DNA from: Sphingomonadales bacterium UBA7473
GTDB lineage: Bacteria > Pseudomonadota > Alphaproteobacteria > Sphingomonadales > Sphingomonadaceae
Direction: 5' to 3'
NCBI GenBank assembly: GCA_002478575.1
Contig: DLOX01000102.1
Location: 681-12,684 of the forward strand
Length of the DNA: 12,004 nt
Shown: piece after piece, positions 1-6,899 of the stretch
Position numbering within the stretch: position 1 is the first letter of the stretch
Layout of the letters: each line of letters begins with the position of its first letter
Notes under the pieces: generated by a model
The model's database searches: none
The model's input: only the letters and a program-made list of their open reading frames with translations
Told to the model about the DNA's origin: nothing
Translations under genes and position numbers: made by a program

Positions 1-25
1 CATCCTGCGGATGGTCCCCCTCCAT

Positions 26-44
26 CCTGAGCTCAGTCGAAGGG
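26..44. repeat. Fragment of a dispersed intergenic repeat (CCTGAGCTCAGTCGAAGGG)
   Basis: This stretch contains the perfect palindrome CTGAGCTCAG (27-36) followed by TCGAAGGG. The same pieces (CCTGAGC, CTTCGA, CGAAGGG, GCTCAG) recur in the larger repeat at 4801-4899. CCATC (22-26) and GATGG (51-55) flank it as short inverted arms. Similar CCCTGAGC...TCGAAGGG repeats are common between genes in sphingomonads, as I recall. It lies just upstream of the first gene and may end the preceding transcription unit outside the window. The link between the two copies rests on short shared words only. Confidence 0.5.
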
Positions 45-83
45 CAAGTCGATGGGGAGGATCTTTGTAAAGGAGTAAAAACG

Positions 84-1277
84 ATGACCAATCCTCAAGA
101 CCTTGGCTTTCTGCCCGATCGGCTGGACCGGATCGGTGCGCATATTCAGCGGAAATATCTTGATACAGGCAAGCTCCCTTGTGCTGACCTATTGATTATG
201 CGCGGAGATGAAGAGGCTTATCGCTTCACCCAGAATGTGGGCGATGATGCGATCTTCCGGATCATGTCGATGACGAAGCCGATCACATCGATCGCCTTCA
301 TGCAATTGGTTGAGCAAGGTCGGATTGCGCTCAGTGAACCCGTTGCCAAATATATCCCGGAATTTACTGACCTTGGCGTTTTCGTCGCGGGCGGCGGCAA
401 TGTACCCTTCGTTTCGCGCCCTGCCACAACGCCGATGCGGATCATCGATCTGATGCGCCACACTGCTGGTTTCACCTATGGCTTTCAAGAACGCAGCAAT
501 GTAGACGCCGCCTATCGCAAGGCTGAGCTGGATGGCTGGTCCAAGCATGACAATGATGAATTTGTCGCAAAGCTTGCCGCGATCCCGCTGGAATTTGATC
601 CGGGCACGGCCTGGAATTACTCGGTGGCGACCGATTTGCTTGGCGTGATTATTTCGCGCGTTTCGGGTCAAAGTTTGGGCGACCATTTGGCCGAGCATAT
701 CTTTGGGCCGCTGGGCATGAATGACACGGGCTATGTTGTGCCCGAAGATAACGCCCACCGCATCCCGCCAGCCTTTGCTTGGCATCCCACCGAGAAGATG
801 AAGTCCAGCGACAAGCCCGGAAGCGAAAGCAGCTGGACCCGCGCCCATAAATTCCAATCGGGCGGCGGCGGTCTTGCGTCTACAACGGCTGACTATCTGC
901 GCTTTTGCCGGATGCTTCTGAACGGCGGCGCACTAGATGGTGTTCAGATCATCAGTCCCAAGACGTTGGAGCTGATGACGGCCAACCATCTGCCCGGAGG
1001 TGGTGACTTGACGCACCACAGCAAAGCATTGTTCAGCGAAGCCGAAAATGCAGGTACAGGTTTTGGCCTTGGGTTTGCCTGCATCGATGATCCTGCCGCC
1101 ACGATGATGCCTTGTTCCAAGGGCGAATTTTTCTGGGGCGGCATGTATTCCACGGCCTTCTTCATTGACCCTGTGGAAGATATCATCATGATTTTCATGA
1201 CGCAGTTGATGCCTTCCAGCAGTTACCCGATCCGGCGCGAGATTAAGACCATGCTCTATGCAGCGATGGCGGCCTGA
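84..1277 (+). CDS. Serine hydrolase, class C beta-lactamase / family VIII esterase fold
   Basis: A 397-residue protein of the beta-lactamase (class C)/EstB-like superfamily, which hydrolyses esters, lactones or amides through an acyl-serine intermediate. The nucleophile motif SMTK is at residues 62-65 (S62, K65). The second motif is YSV at 179-181 in the context GTAWNYSVATDLLG, with Tyr179 as the expected general base. A WGG motif at 351-353 stands where beta-lactamases carry KTG, which is typical of the esterase-type members. Length fits the family (about 380-430 residues). No signal peptide is evident, so it is probably cytoplasmic. AAAGGAG at 69-75, eight bases before the ATG, supports this start. 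It is the first gene of a tight run with an SDR and a beta-oxidation enzyme, so removal of an ester or lactone group before oxidation is a reasonable inference. The substrate is unknown, and true beta-lactamase activity is unlikely. Confidence 0.92.
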   Translation: MTNPQDLGFLPDRLDRIGAHIQRKYLDTGKLPCADLLIMRGDEEAYRFTQNVGDDAIFRIMSMTKPITSIAFMQLVEQGRIALSEPVAKYIPEFTDLGVFVAGGGNVPFVSRPATTPMRIIDLMRHTAGFTYGFQERSNVDAAYRKAELDGWSKHDNDEFVAKLAAIPLEFDPGTAWNYSVATDLLGVIISRVSGQSLGDHLAEHIFGPLGMNDTGYVVPEDNAHRIPPAFAWHPTEKMKSSDKPGSESSWTRAHKFQSGGGGLASTTADYLRFCRMLLNGGALDGVQIISPKTLELMTANHLPGGGDLTHHSKALFSEAENAGTGFGLGFACIDDPAATMMPCSKGEFFWGGMYSTAFFIDPVEDIIMIFMTQLMPSSSYPIRREIKTMLYAAMAA

Positions 1278-1279
1278 CG

Positions 1280-2077
1280 ATGAACCCCTACGCCGGAAAA
1301 CTTGCTCTGGTCACAGGTGCCGGTGATGGCATTGGCGCAATGTTGGCGCGTGGCTTTGCCGACTGGGGCATGCAAGTCTGCGTCCAGGACATAAGGCGTG
1401 ATGCGGCGGAAAGCGTTGCAGCTGAAATTGGAAATGGAGCGTTTGCGCTTGCCTATGATGTGTCTGATAGAGAGGCCGGAATGGATGCGGCCCGCCAGAT
1501 AGAAGCTGGTGGGGTGTCATTGTCACTTCTTTGGGCCAATGCCGGCGCAGGCCTTGGCGGGTCCTTGTTAAAAGGCAATCCGCAGACGATTGAATGGGGC
1601 TTTGCTGTCAATGTCTTGGGGTTGATTTGGACGGTTCAGGCCTTCGCGCCGCTCTTATCGGAAGACGAGCCTCGCCATGTCGGCTTTACGGCTTCGACGG
1701 CTTCGCTCCGTCCACCGCCCGCGCAACTGCCGCTCTATCCGGTCACAAAGCATGCTTCTTTCGCGGCTTCTGACGCTTTACGGGCAGAGCTTGCGGAGGC
1801 TGGCATTGCGAGCACGATTCTTTTCCCTGGGTTACTGAACACCAACATTTGGAACGGCGCACGGGCGCGGCCAGACCGTTTTGGTGGTCCGCGTGAGGCA
1901 GACCCAGCCATTGCCACCCGTTGGCAAGAGGCAAAGTCCCCTGACTTGATGTGGCCGCATATCGAACGTGTCGTGCTGGGTGGCGGCGGATATCTGACCT
2001 GCGAAACGGTCGACGGCACCGCTGCCGAACTCGAAATCCAAACCCAAAACCTAAAATCAAGTTTTGTGTATCTTTAG
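1280..2077 (+). CDS. Short-chain dehydrogenase/reductase (classical SDR)
   Basis: A 265-residue classical SDR, an NAD(P)-dependent alcohol/ketone oxidoreductase with a Rossmann fold. Visible motifs are the cofactor loop TGAGDGIG (12-19), Asp60 in AYDVSD for the adenine ring, NAG at 87-89, Asn111 in FAVNVLG, and the active-site pair Tyr153/Lys157 in YPVTK. The catalytic serine would be S139 or S142 in STAS; the spacing to Tyr153 is one residue off the usual, so which one acts is unclear. After the catalytic strand, the FPGLLNTNIW segment matches the usual PG...T region. The gene starts two bases after the stop of the serine hydrolase gene and has no strong Shine-Dalgarno of its own, so translational coupling is likely. 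The substrate cannot be read from sequence. The context suggests it oxidises or reduces a hydroxy or keto group on a compound that then goes to beta-oxidation. Confidence 0.93.
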   Translation: MNPYAGKLALVTGAGDGIGAMLARGFADWGMQVCVQDIRRDAAESVAAEIGNGAFALAYDVSDREAGMDAARQIEAGGVSLSLLWANAGAGLGGSLLKGNPQTIEWGFAVNVLGLIWTVQAFAPLLSEDEPRHVGFTASTASLRPPPAQLPLYPVTKHASFAASDALRAELAEAGIASTILFPGLLNTNIWNGARARPDRFGGPREADPAIATRWQEAKSPDLMWPHIERVVLGGGGYLTCETVDGTAAELEIQTQNLKSSFVYL

Positions 2078-2086
2078 GAGATTATC

Positions 2087-4090
2087 ATGCAATCTGTAAC
2101 CCCAAGCCGCGATGGCGAAATCCTGATCCTTACCGTCAATAATCCCCCGGTTAATGCCCTCAGCTGGCATGTCCGCGATGGGCTGGGCGATGGACTTGAT
2201 GTGGCCTTGGCCGATGATGGGGTCAAGGGCGTGCTGCTCATTTGCGATGGGCAAACCTTCATTGCCGGGGCCGATATCTCTGAATTTGGCAAGCCAGCGC
2301 AAGGCCGCAACTTCCTTGATGTGCTGGATGCTTTTGAAAAGGCATCCAAGCCGGTGGTGGCTGCCATTCATGGAACGGCGTTGGGTGGTGGGCTGGAGAC
2401 GGCCTTGGTCTGCCATTATCGCATTGCCGTGCCCTCGGCCAAGCTGGGCGTGCCTGAAGTAAAGCTGGGCTTGCTTCCCGGCGGCGGCGGAACTCAGCGT
2501 TTGCCGCGCGTTGTTGGGATTGAGCAAGCAGCAATCATGGTCGCGCATGGGGAGCCGATTTCGGCGGCAAAGGCGCTGGATTTTGGCTTGATCGATGCGC
2601 TTGCTGGGGAAACGACCTTGGCGGCGGATGCGCTTGCCTTTGCGAAAGAGTGCGTTGCCAAGGGGCCCCGCCCAACCCGGGACCGGCCAGTAACGGGTGA
2701 AATTGCCATTGTTGAAAAATTGAAGGCCGAAAATGCCCGCAAGTGGAAAGGCTTTGAAGCGCCCTATGCCAATTTGCGCTGCATCGAGGCAGCCGCCGCC
2801 AACGCCAATATTGATGATGGTTTGAAGGTTGAGCGCGAAGAATTTGTGAAGCTCATGTCGGGCAGCCAGTCGGCAGCGCAGCGCCATATGTTCTTTGCCG
2901 AACGCCAAGCGGCCAAAATTGATGGCTTGGCGAAAGACATTGCTCTGCGTGACATTAAGAGAGTCGGCGTGATCGGTGCTGGCACCATGGGCGGCGGGAT
3001 CAGCATGAACTTCCTGTCGAAGGGCATTCCCGTCACCATCGTGGAAATGGCGCAAGAAAATCTCGATCGCGGCGTCGGCGTGATCCGCAAGAACTATGAG
3101 AATAGCGCCGCAAAAGGCCGCTTCACCACGGAGCAGGTCGAAGGGATGATGGGCATCCTTACGCCATCGCTTAGCCTTGATGATTTGGCCGATTGCGATC
3201 TGGTGATCGAAGCCGTCTATGAGTCGATGGACGTCAAGAAAGACGTCTTCGGCAAGCTGGATGGCATCTGCAAGGCGGGCGCCATCTTGGCCTCCAACAC
3301 CAGCTATTTGGATGTCGATGAAATCGCCGCAAGCACATCGCGTCCGCAAGATGTGGTGGGCATGCACTTCTTCTCGCCCGCCAATGTCATGAAATTGCTG
3401 GAAGTGGTGCGCGGCGAAAAGACCGCTGATGATGTGCTCGCCACAACGATGGCGATCGGCAAGAAGATCGGCAAAGTCGCGGTGGTCGCAGGCGTCTGCC
3501 ATGGCTTCATCGGCAATCGCATGCTGTCTCAGCGGCAAATCCCAGCCAATCAGCTGCTGATGGAAGGCGCAACGCCTGCACAAATTGACAAGGTCCACAC
3601 TGAATTCGGCATGCCCATGGGGCCGTTCCAGATGAGCGATTTGGCGGGCCTCGACATTGGTTGGCACCGCGACCCGACCCGGATCGAAACCGTTCGTGAT
3701 GCGCTGTGCGCCGCTGGTCGCTTCGGCCAGAAGAATGGCAAAGGCTTCTATGATTATGATGAGAAACGCGTTGCCACACCCAGCGCAGAGGCTTTGGCGA
3801 TCATCGAGGAGTTCCGGTCCAAATCCAATCTCGCAAAGCGAGATATCACGGATCAGGAAATCATCGAACGCACGCTCTACCCGATGGTCAATGAAGGCTA
3901 TTTGATCCTTGAGGAAGGCAAAGCCCAGCGCGCGTCAGATATCGATGTCGTCTGGATCTATGGCTATGGCTGGCCCATCTATCGCGGTGGCCCCATGTTC
4001 TGGGGTGACTTGGAAGGCGCCAAAAAGATCGTTGAAGCGCTTGATCGGCATGGCGTGAAAGTCGCTGATTCGCTCCGCGCCAAAGCTTGA
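2087..4090 (+). CDS. Bifunctional enoyl-CoA hydratase / 3-hydroxyacyl-CoA dehydrogenase (FadB/FadJ-like)
   Basis: A 667-residue fusion that catalyses the second and third steps of beta-oxidation: hydration of trans-2-enoyl-CoA, then NAD-dependent oxidation to 3-ketoacyl-CoA. The crotonase domain spans about 1-190, with the oxyanion-hole region FIAGADISEF (58-67) and the paired glutamates E104 (LGGGLE) and E124 (GVPEVKLG), spaced 20 apart as in FadB. The NAD domain begins with GAGTMG (297-302); His427 (GMHFFSP) and Glu439 form the dehydrogenase dyad at the family's 12-residue spacing, and SNTS is at 403-406. Two C-terminal 3HCDH domains follow, ending with the conserved DIDVVWIYGYGWP segment. 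The ribosome binding site AGGAG (2076-2080) overlaps the preceding TAG stop, which ties it to the upstream genes. No thiolase partner is in the window, and the protein is shorter than E. coli FadB or FadJ (over 700 residues), so no fad symbol is assigned. Confidence 0.95.
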   Translation: MQSVTPSRDGEILILTVNNPPVNALSWHVRDGLGDGLDVALADDGVKGVLLICDGQTFIAGADISEFGKPAQGRNFLDVLDAFEKASKPVVAAIHGTALGGGLETALVCHYRIAVPSAKLGVPEVKLGLLPGGGGTQRLPRVVGIEQAAIMVAHGEPISAAKALDFGLIDALAGETTLAADALAFAKECVAKGPRPTRDRPVTGEIAIVEKLKAENARKWKGFEAPYANLRCIEAAAANANIDDGLKVEREEFVKLMSGSQSAAQRHMFFAERQAAKIDGLAKDIALRDIKRVGVIGAGTMGGGISMNFLSKGIPVTIVEMAQENLDRGVGVIRKNYENSAAKGRFTTEQVEGMMGILTPSLSLDDLADCDLVIEAVYESMDVKKDVFGKLDGICKAGAILASNTSYLDVDEIAASTSRPQDVVGMHFFSPANVMKLLEVVRGEKTADDVLATTMAIGKKIGKVAVVAGVCHGFIGNRMLSQRQIPANQLLMEGATPAQIDKVHTEFGMPMGPFQMSDLAGLDIGWHRDPTRIETVRDALCAAGRFGQKNGKGFYDYDEKRVATPSAEALAIIEEFRSKSNLAKRDITDQEIIERTLYPMVNEGYLILEEGKAQRASDIDVVWIYGYGWPIYRGGPMFWGDLEGAKKIVEALDRHGVKVADSLRAKA

Positions 4091-4127
4091 GCGAATATGA
4101 ACGCCAGATAAACGGAAGCTCTATGGC

Positions 4128-4167
4128 GACGAGTTGAGATGTGATCATTCTCACAACTCAGCTCGTC
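4128..4167. terminator. Long imperfect hairpin after the hydrolase-SDR-hydratase genes
   Basis: The arms GACGAGTTGAGATGTGA (4128-4144) and TCACAACTCAGCTCGTC (4151-4167) pair over 17 positions with one G-T type wobble and one mismatch, around a six-base loop. It lies 38 bases past the stop of the hydratase/dehydrogenase gene and 86 bases before the CHAP gene. No T-tract follows on the plus strand (the next bases are CCAAAGCTC), so it is not a canonical intrinsic terminator. It could protect the 3' end of the upstream mRNA or act in the leader of the CHAP gene. The structure is read directly; the role is inferred. Confidence 0.5.
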
Positions 4168-4228
4168 CCAAAGCTCTGACAGCTCACCGATCCTTCATTG
4201 TTTCATTAACGTGACATCGCGAAAAGAG

Positions 4229-4243
4229 CCTCAACGATTGAGG
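4229..4243 (+). promoter_or_regulatory. Small hairpin covering the Shine-Dalgarno of the CHAP gene
   Basis: CCTCAA (4229-4234), CGA, TTGAGG (4238-4243) is a perfect six-base inverted repeat with a three-base loop. The right arm contains most of the only purine-rich ribosome binding site (AGGGG, 4241-4245) ahead of the ATG at 4254, so folding would hide it. This could lower or tune translation. The stem is short, so its strength in vivo is uncertain. Confidence 0.35.
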
Positions 4244-4253
4244 GGTCGCTCCT

Positions 4254-4787
4254 ATGTTGCGTAAGTTTATGTGTTTTGCAGCCGCGTTTTTGGCTGCTGT
4301 CATTCCGGCTCAGGCCTTCGCGCTTCAGTGCGTTCCCTATGCCCGCCAAATCTCTGGCATTGAAATTCGCGGCAACGCCCTCACCTGGTGGGGTCAAGCT
4401 GCTGGCCGCTATGCGCGGGGCAGCACGCCTCAGGTTGGCGCGGTCATGGCCTTCAAACCAACCCGCTCTATGCGCATTGGCCATGTCGCTATGGTCAGTA
4501 AGATTGTGTCGGATCGCGAAGTCTTGATCAGCCACAGCAATTGGTCGCGGATCAATGGCCGTCGCGGTCAGATTGAAAATAATGTTCGCGCGATTGATGT
4601 GTCCGAAAAGGGCGATTGGAGCAAAGTCCGCGTCTGGTATGCGCCACTGGGCGATCTCGGGACGTCTTCCTATCCGCTCTATGGGTTCATTTATAACAAG
4701 CCCGGCGGAGCAGTGGCACCACGGGATCGCTTCGAACTGGGTTCGGATATCCGCCGCTTGGCCGCTTTGGAGGCTAATGAAGCCTGA
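4254..4787 (+). CDS. Secreted CHAP-domain protein (putative peptidoglycan amidase/endopeptidase)
   Basis: A 177-residue protein with an N-terminal signal peptide (LRKFMCFAAAFLAAVIPAQA-type core, likely cut after AQA or AFA near residue 21-24). The mature part is a CHAP domain, a papain-like fold that cleaves peptidoglycan cross-links or amide bonds. Cys26 in LQCVPYARQ is the expected nucleophile, His77 in GHVAMV the expected histidine, and Asn96 in HSNW the likely third polar residue. WWGQA (45-49) and the GAVMAF segment (62-67) also match the family. The C-terminal 35 residues carry no recognisable domain. The start is set by AGGGG at 4241-4245, inside a small hairpin. It is a single gene, preceded by a hairpin-rich leader and convergent with the acyl-CoA dehydrogenase pair. 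Likely role: cell-wall remodelling in the periplasm. The exact bond cleaved is unknown. Confidence 0.85.
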   Translation: MLRKFMCFAAAFLAAVIPAQAFALQCVPYARQISGIEIRGNALTWWGQAAGRYARGSTPQVGAVMAFKPTRSMRIGHVAMVSKIVSDREVLISHSNWSRINGRRGQIENNVRAIDVSEKGDWSKVRVWYAPLGDLGTSSYPLYGFIYNKPGGAVAPRDRFELGSDIRRLAALEANEA

Positions 4788-4800
4788 TTAAACCCACCCG

Positions 4801-4899
4801 CTCACCCTGAGCCCTTCGACTTCGCTCAGGAGATCCTTGACGAAGGGTTGTTGGAGCTTTCTAGCGGGGCTTCGTCAGGCTCAGCCTGAGCGGTGTGAG
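4801..4899. repeat. Multi-palindrome intergenic repeat between convergent genes
   Basis: About 99 bases filling the gap between two convergent stop codons. The left part holds CCTGAGC (4806-4812) paired with GCTCAGG (4824-4830). CCCTTCG (4812-4818) can pair with CGAAGGG (4841-4847). The right part holds the palindrome GCTCAG-C-CTGAGC (4879-4891). The ends CTCAC (4801-4805) and GTGAG (4895-4899) are inverted. The word set matches the fragment at 26-44. It looks like a REP-like element built from two copies of a CCTGAGC...CGAAGGG unit, partly inverted. It may also serve as a bidirectional terminator for the CHAP gene and the dehydrogenase pair. No transposase is nearby. Confidence 0.6.
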
Positions 4900-5595
4900 T
4901 TAGAGAGCATCACTCCGTCGCGTGATTTCGGTCCACAGCCCTGCGCCACCCAAGCTCAGGGCAAAGGTTCCTACTTGCTCAGCCCAATAAGCGTCATTGC
5001 CATAAGCTGACCGCCATTCGACGAGCTTCGCTGTATAGTGGTGCAGAGGATAATCCTGCGTAAATCCAATCGCGCCATGCACTTGATGGGCAATGGCTCC
5101 ACCAATCCCAGCGGCTCGATTGGCGCGGAGTTTCGCGCAGCCAATCTCAAAGGCTGCATCGCCCGCATCTCGCGCTTTGGCTGCGGCTTGAGCGGCAACG
5201 GCAACGGCAGCCACTTCCTCCGCCATCAAAGCGAGCGACTGTTGCACCGCTTGCTGCTTGCCGAGCGGTTTGCCAAATTGAACCCGCGTGTTGGCATGAT
5301 CAATCGCGAGCTCCAACGCTCGCTGCAATGCGCCGCCGACAAGGGCCGTGGTGGCCAAAGCACAATCAAGCTGGCCATCGCCAACAATCAATGCCGCCAC
5401 ATCCAGTCGTGGCTGATGGAACCCGACCAGTCGCAGCACTTCCGCTGCGTCACCCCAATCGCCCCCAAAGCCGCCTTCGGCTTCGGGCGTCAACAACTGC
5501 CCAAAGCCTGCCTCTGCAAAGGCCTCAATGGTTGCGGTGCCGTCCGCCAGTAAGGCCGTGGCCGTCTCGACCAACTGGGTGCGCATTTCGCTCAT
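4900..5595 (-). CDS. Compact acyl-CoA dehydrogenase family protein, probable partner subunit
   Basis: 231 residues, against about 320-400 for usual family members. The C-terminal four-helix part is intact: ALVGGALQRALELA (84-97), the FGKPLGKQQAVQ motif (107-118) and QVHGAIGFTQ (171-180). Before it there is only about 75 residues containing PEAEGGFGG (38-45), which matches part of the N-terminal helical domain; the middle beta-barrel domain seems to be missing. A catalytic glutamate at the usual C-terminal position is not evident. In steroid and related catabolism, alpha2-beta2 acyl-CoA dehydrogenases pair a catalytic chain with a non-catalytic one (FadE26-FadE27 type). The ATGA overlap with the full-length gene upstream fits such a partner, formed in step with it. 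Expected site is the cytoplasm with FAD shared at the subunit interface. Alternative: an internally deleted, degrading gene; the frame is open and clean, which argues against that. Confidence 0.8.
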   Translation of the reverse strand: MSEMRTQLVETATALLADGTATIEAFAEAGFGQLLTPEAEGGFGGDWGDAAEVLRLVGFHQPRLDVAALIVGDGQLDCALATTALVGGALQRALELAIDHANTRVQFGKPLGKQQAVQQSLALMAEEVAAVAVAAQAAAKARDAGDAAFEIGCAKLRANRAAGIGGAIAHQVHGAIGFTQDYPLHHYTAKLVEWRSAYGNDAYWAEQVGTFALSLGGAGLWTEITRRSDAL

Positions 5596-6731
5596 CTTAG
5601 GCCTAGTCCCCGTGCCGCGATCCCGCGCAATATCTCCTTCGTCCCGCCGCGTAGGCTGAAGCTGGGGGAAGTAAGCAACAGTAGATGAAGCACATTGGAT
5701 AGTTCGCTGCCATCCAACAGGTCGAGTGCAATCGCATCTTGCACCGCGCGGGGCAGCTCTTGCTCATAGGCATTGCCTAGATCCTTGACGATGGCGGCTT
5801 CCACGACAGGATCCTCGCCATGGGCGAGCTTTGCCGTGACTGACATGGACATTTGTCGCAGCGTCCAAAGGTCCGCTGTTGCCCGACCGACCAAGGCGCG
5901 GGCTGCGGGATCAGCATTGGGCCCAAGATGATCAATTAGCGCCACCAACAGCGCATGGCTGGACAAATAACGCTCTGGTCCAGATCGTTCGATGGCGAGC
6001 TCTGCGGTGACTTGCGCCCAGCCATTGCCTTCCGCGCCAACCAATGCCCCTTCCGGCACCAATACATCATCGAAAAAGACTTCATTGAAATGATGCACGC
6101 CCGCCAAATCGATGATCGGGCGGATCGTGATGCCGGGCGTGTCGAGATCAACGAGCAATTGGCTCAAGCCCGCATTGCGCTCTGACCCTTCCTGCGTGCG
6201 GACAAGCGCCAGCATCGTGTGGGCATGATGCGCACCAGAGGTCCAGACCTTCTGCCCATTGATCCGCCAGCCCTCTCTCGTTCGCCGCGCAGATGTGCGG
6301 ACGCTGGCCAAGTCTGACCCGGCACCGGGCTCAGACAAGCCAATGCAGGCAAAGCTTTCACCCCGCGCCATGGCTGGCAAATAGCGTTCTCGCTGTTCTT
6401 CGGTGCCATAGCGGAGAATGAGCGGCCCCGTTTGCCGATCTCCGATCCAATGGGCGGCAACCGGCGCGCCAGCCGCCAGCAATTCTTCCACGACAATATA
6501 ACGCTCAAGCAAATGTCGGCCATGCCCGCCATATTGCGTGGGCCATGTGAAGCCGAGCCACCCGGCTTTGCCCAAGGCGCGACTGAATTCAGGGTCAGCC
6601 ACTTGCCAGCAATTGGCGCGGGATGCCGCGCTGCCCTTGGGCTGATGCTCGGCCAGAAATGCCCGGATTTCGGCGCGGAGCGCGACACTGTCCCCCGGCG
6701 GATCAAAGGCGTGAATGGCAAAACCCTGCAT
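5592..6731 (-). CDS. Acyl-CoA dehydrogenase (FAD-dependent, full length)
   Basis: A 379-residue flavoenzyme that forms the alpha,beta double bond in acyl-CoA thioesters. In order it shows an N-terminal helical domain (AEIRAFL; YGGHG), the signature CIGLSEPGAGSDLASV leading into the beta domain, WRINGQKVWTSGA contacting FAD and substrate, and the C-terminal helical domain ending GGTKEILRGIAARGLGL. The glutamate in AIERSGPERY (residue 248 from this start) sits where isovaleryl- and long-chain-type dehydrogenases place the catalytic base. I chose the ATG at 6731 because AAGG lies five bases upstream and family N-termini begin near here. The frame stays open to a TTG at 6770, which would add 13 residues of atypical sequence. 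The stop overlaps the ATG of the compact partner by four bases, so the two are co-translated. The substrate is unknown; the pairing suggests a bulky or branched acyl-CoA. Confidence 0.92.
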   Translation of the reverse strand: MQGFAIHAFDPPGDSVALRAEIRAFLAEHQPKGSAASRANCWQVADPEFSRALGKAGWLGFTWPTQYGGHGRHLLERYIVVEELLAAGAPVAAHWIGDRQTGPLILRYGTEEQRERYLPAMARGESFACIGLSEPGAGSDLASVRTSARRTREGWRINGQKVWTSGAHHAHTMLALVRTQEGSERNAGLSQLLVDLDTPGITIRPIIDLAGVHHFNEVFFDDVLVPEGALVGAEGNGWAQVTAELAIERSGPERYLSSHALLVALIDHLGPNADPAARALVGRATADLWTLRQMSMSVTAKLAHGEDPVVEAAIVKDLGNAYEQELPRAVQDAIALDLLDGSELSNVLHLLLLTSPSFSLRGGTKEILRGIAARGLGLR

Positions 6732-6844
6732 GATGCCTTGGCCTATGGCGAAGCGGCCGAGCAGCCGCAATGCCTCTTATTGGGAGGGCAGTCGGCTTAT
6801 CACAAAACTGTCCCCAAAGCGTCATAGCTGCTTCTGCCAATGGA

Positions 6845-6873
6845 TTGACCGCAGCGAAAGACTTTGGTCAAAT
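6845..6873 (+). promoter_or_regulatory. Candidate promoter for the S9 peptidase gene
   Basis: TTGACC (6845-6850) and TCAAAT (6868-6873) are separated by 17 bases, a fair match to a sigma-70-type promoter with a weak -10. TTGACC and GGTCAA (6866-6871) are also perfect inverted arms 15 bases apart, so a dimeric regulator could bind here. The 168-base gap at 6732-6899 must also hold the promoter of the divergent dehydrogenase pair, for which I saw no clear match. Confidence 0.35.
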
Positions 6874-6899
6874 CCGACAAACAGAATCGGGGGCATTTC

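Noticed and set aside
84..1277. Antibiotic resistance beta-lactamase
   Set aside because: It lacks a signal peptide, has YSV in place of YxN and WGG in place of KTG, and sits among lipid-catabolism genes; this is the esterase-like branch.
2057..3667. A 536-codon open frame on the minus strand opposite the hydratase/dehydrogenase gene
   Set aside because: It is a shadow of a well-supported gene: the plus-strand protein has full domain motifs, while the opposite frame is His/Ala/Asp-rich with no recognisable domain and no start signal.
2087..4090. Two separate genes (hydratase and dehydrogenase) split by a frameshift
   Set aside because: The frame is continuous through the linker at about residues 190-290 and the fusion is the normal form of the family.
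4254..4787. Lysozyme-like or phage endolysin origin for the CHAP gene
   Set aside because: No holin, phage structural gene or integrase is near, and the gene has its own signal peptide, which fits a chromosomal cell-wall enzyme.
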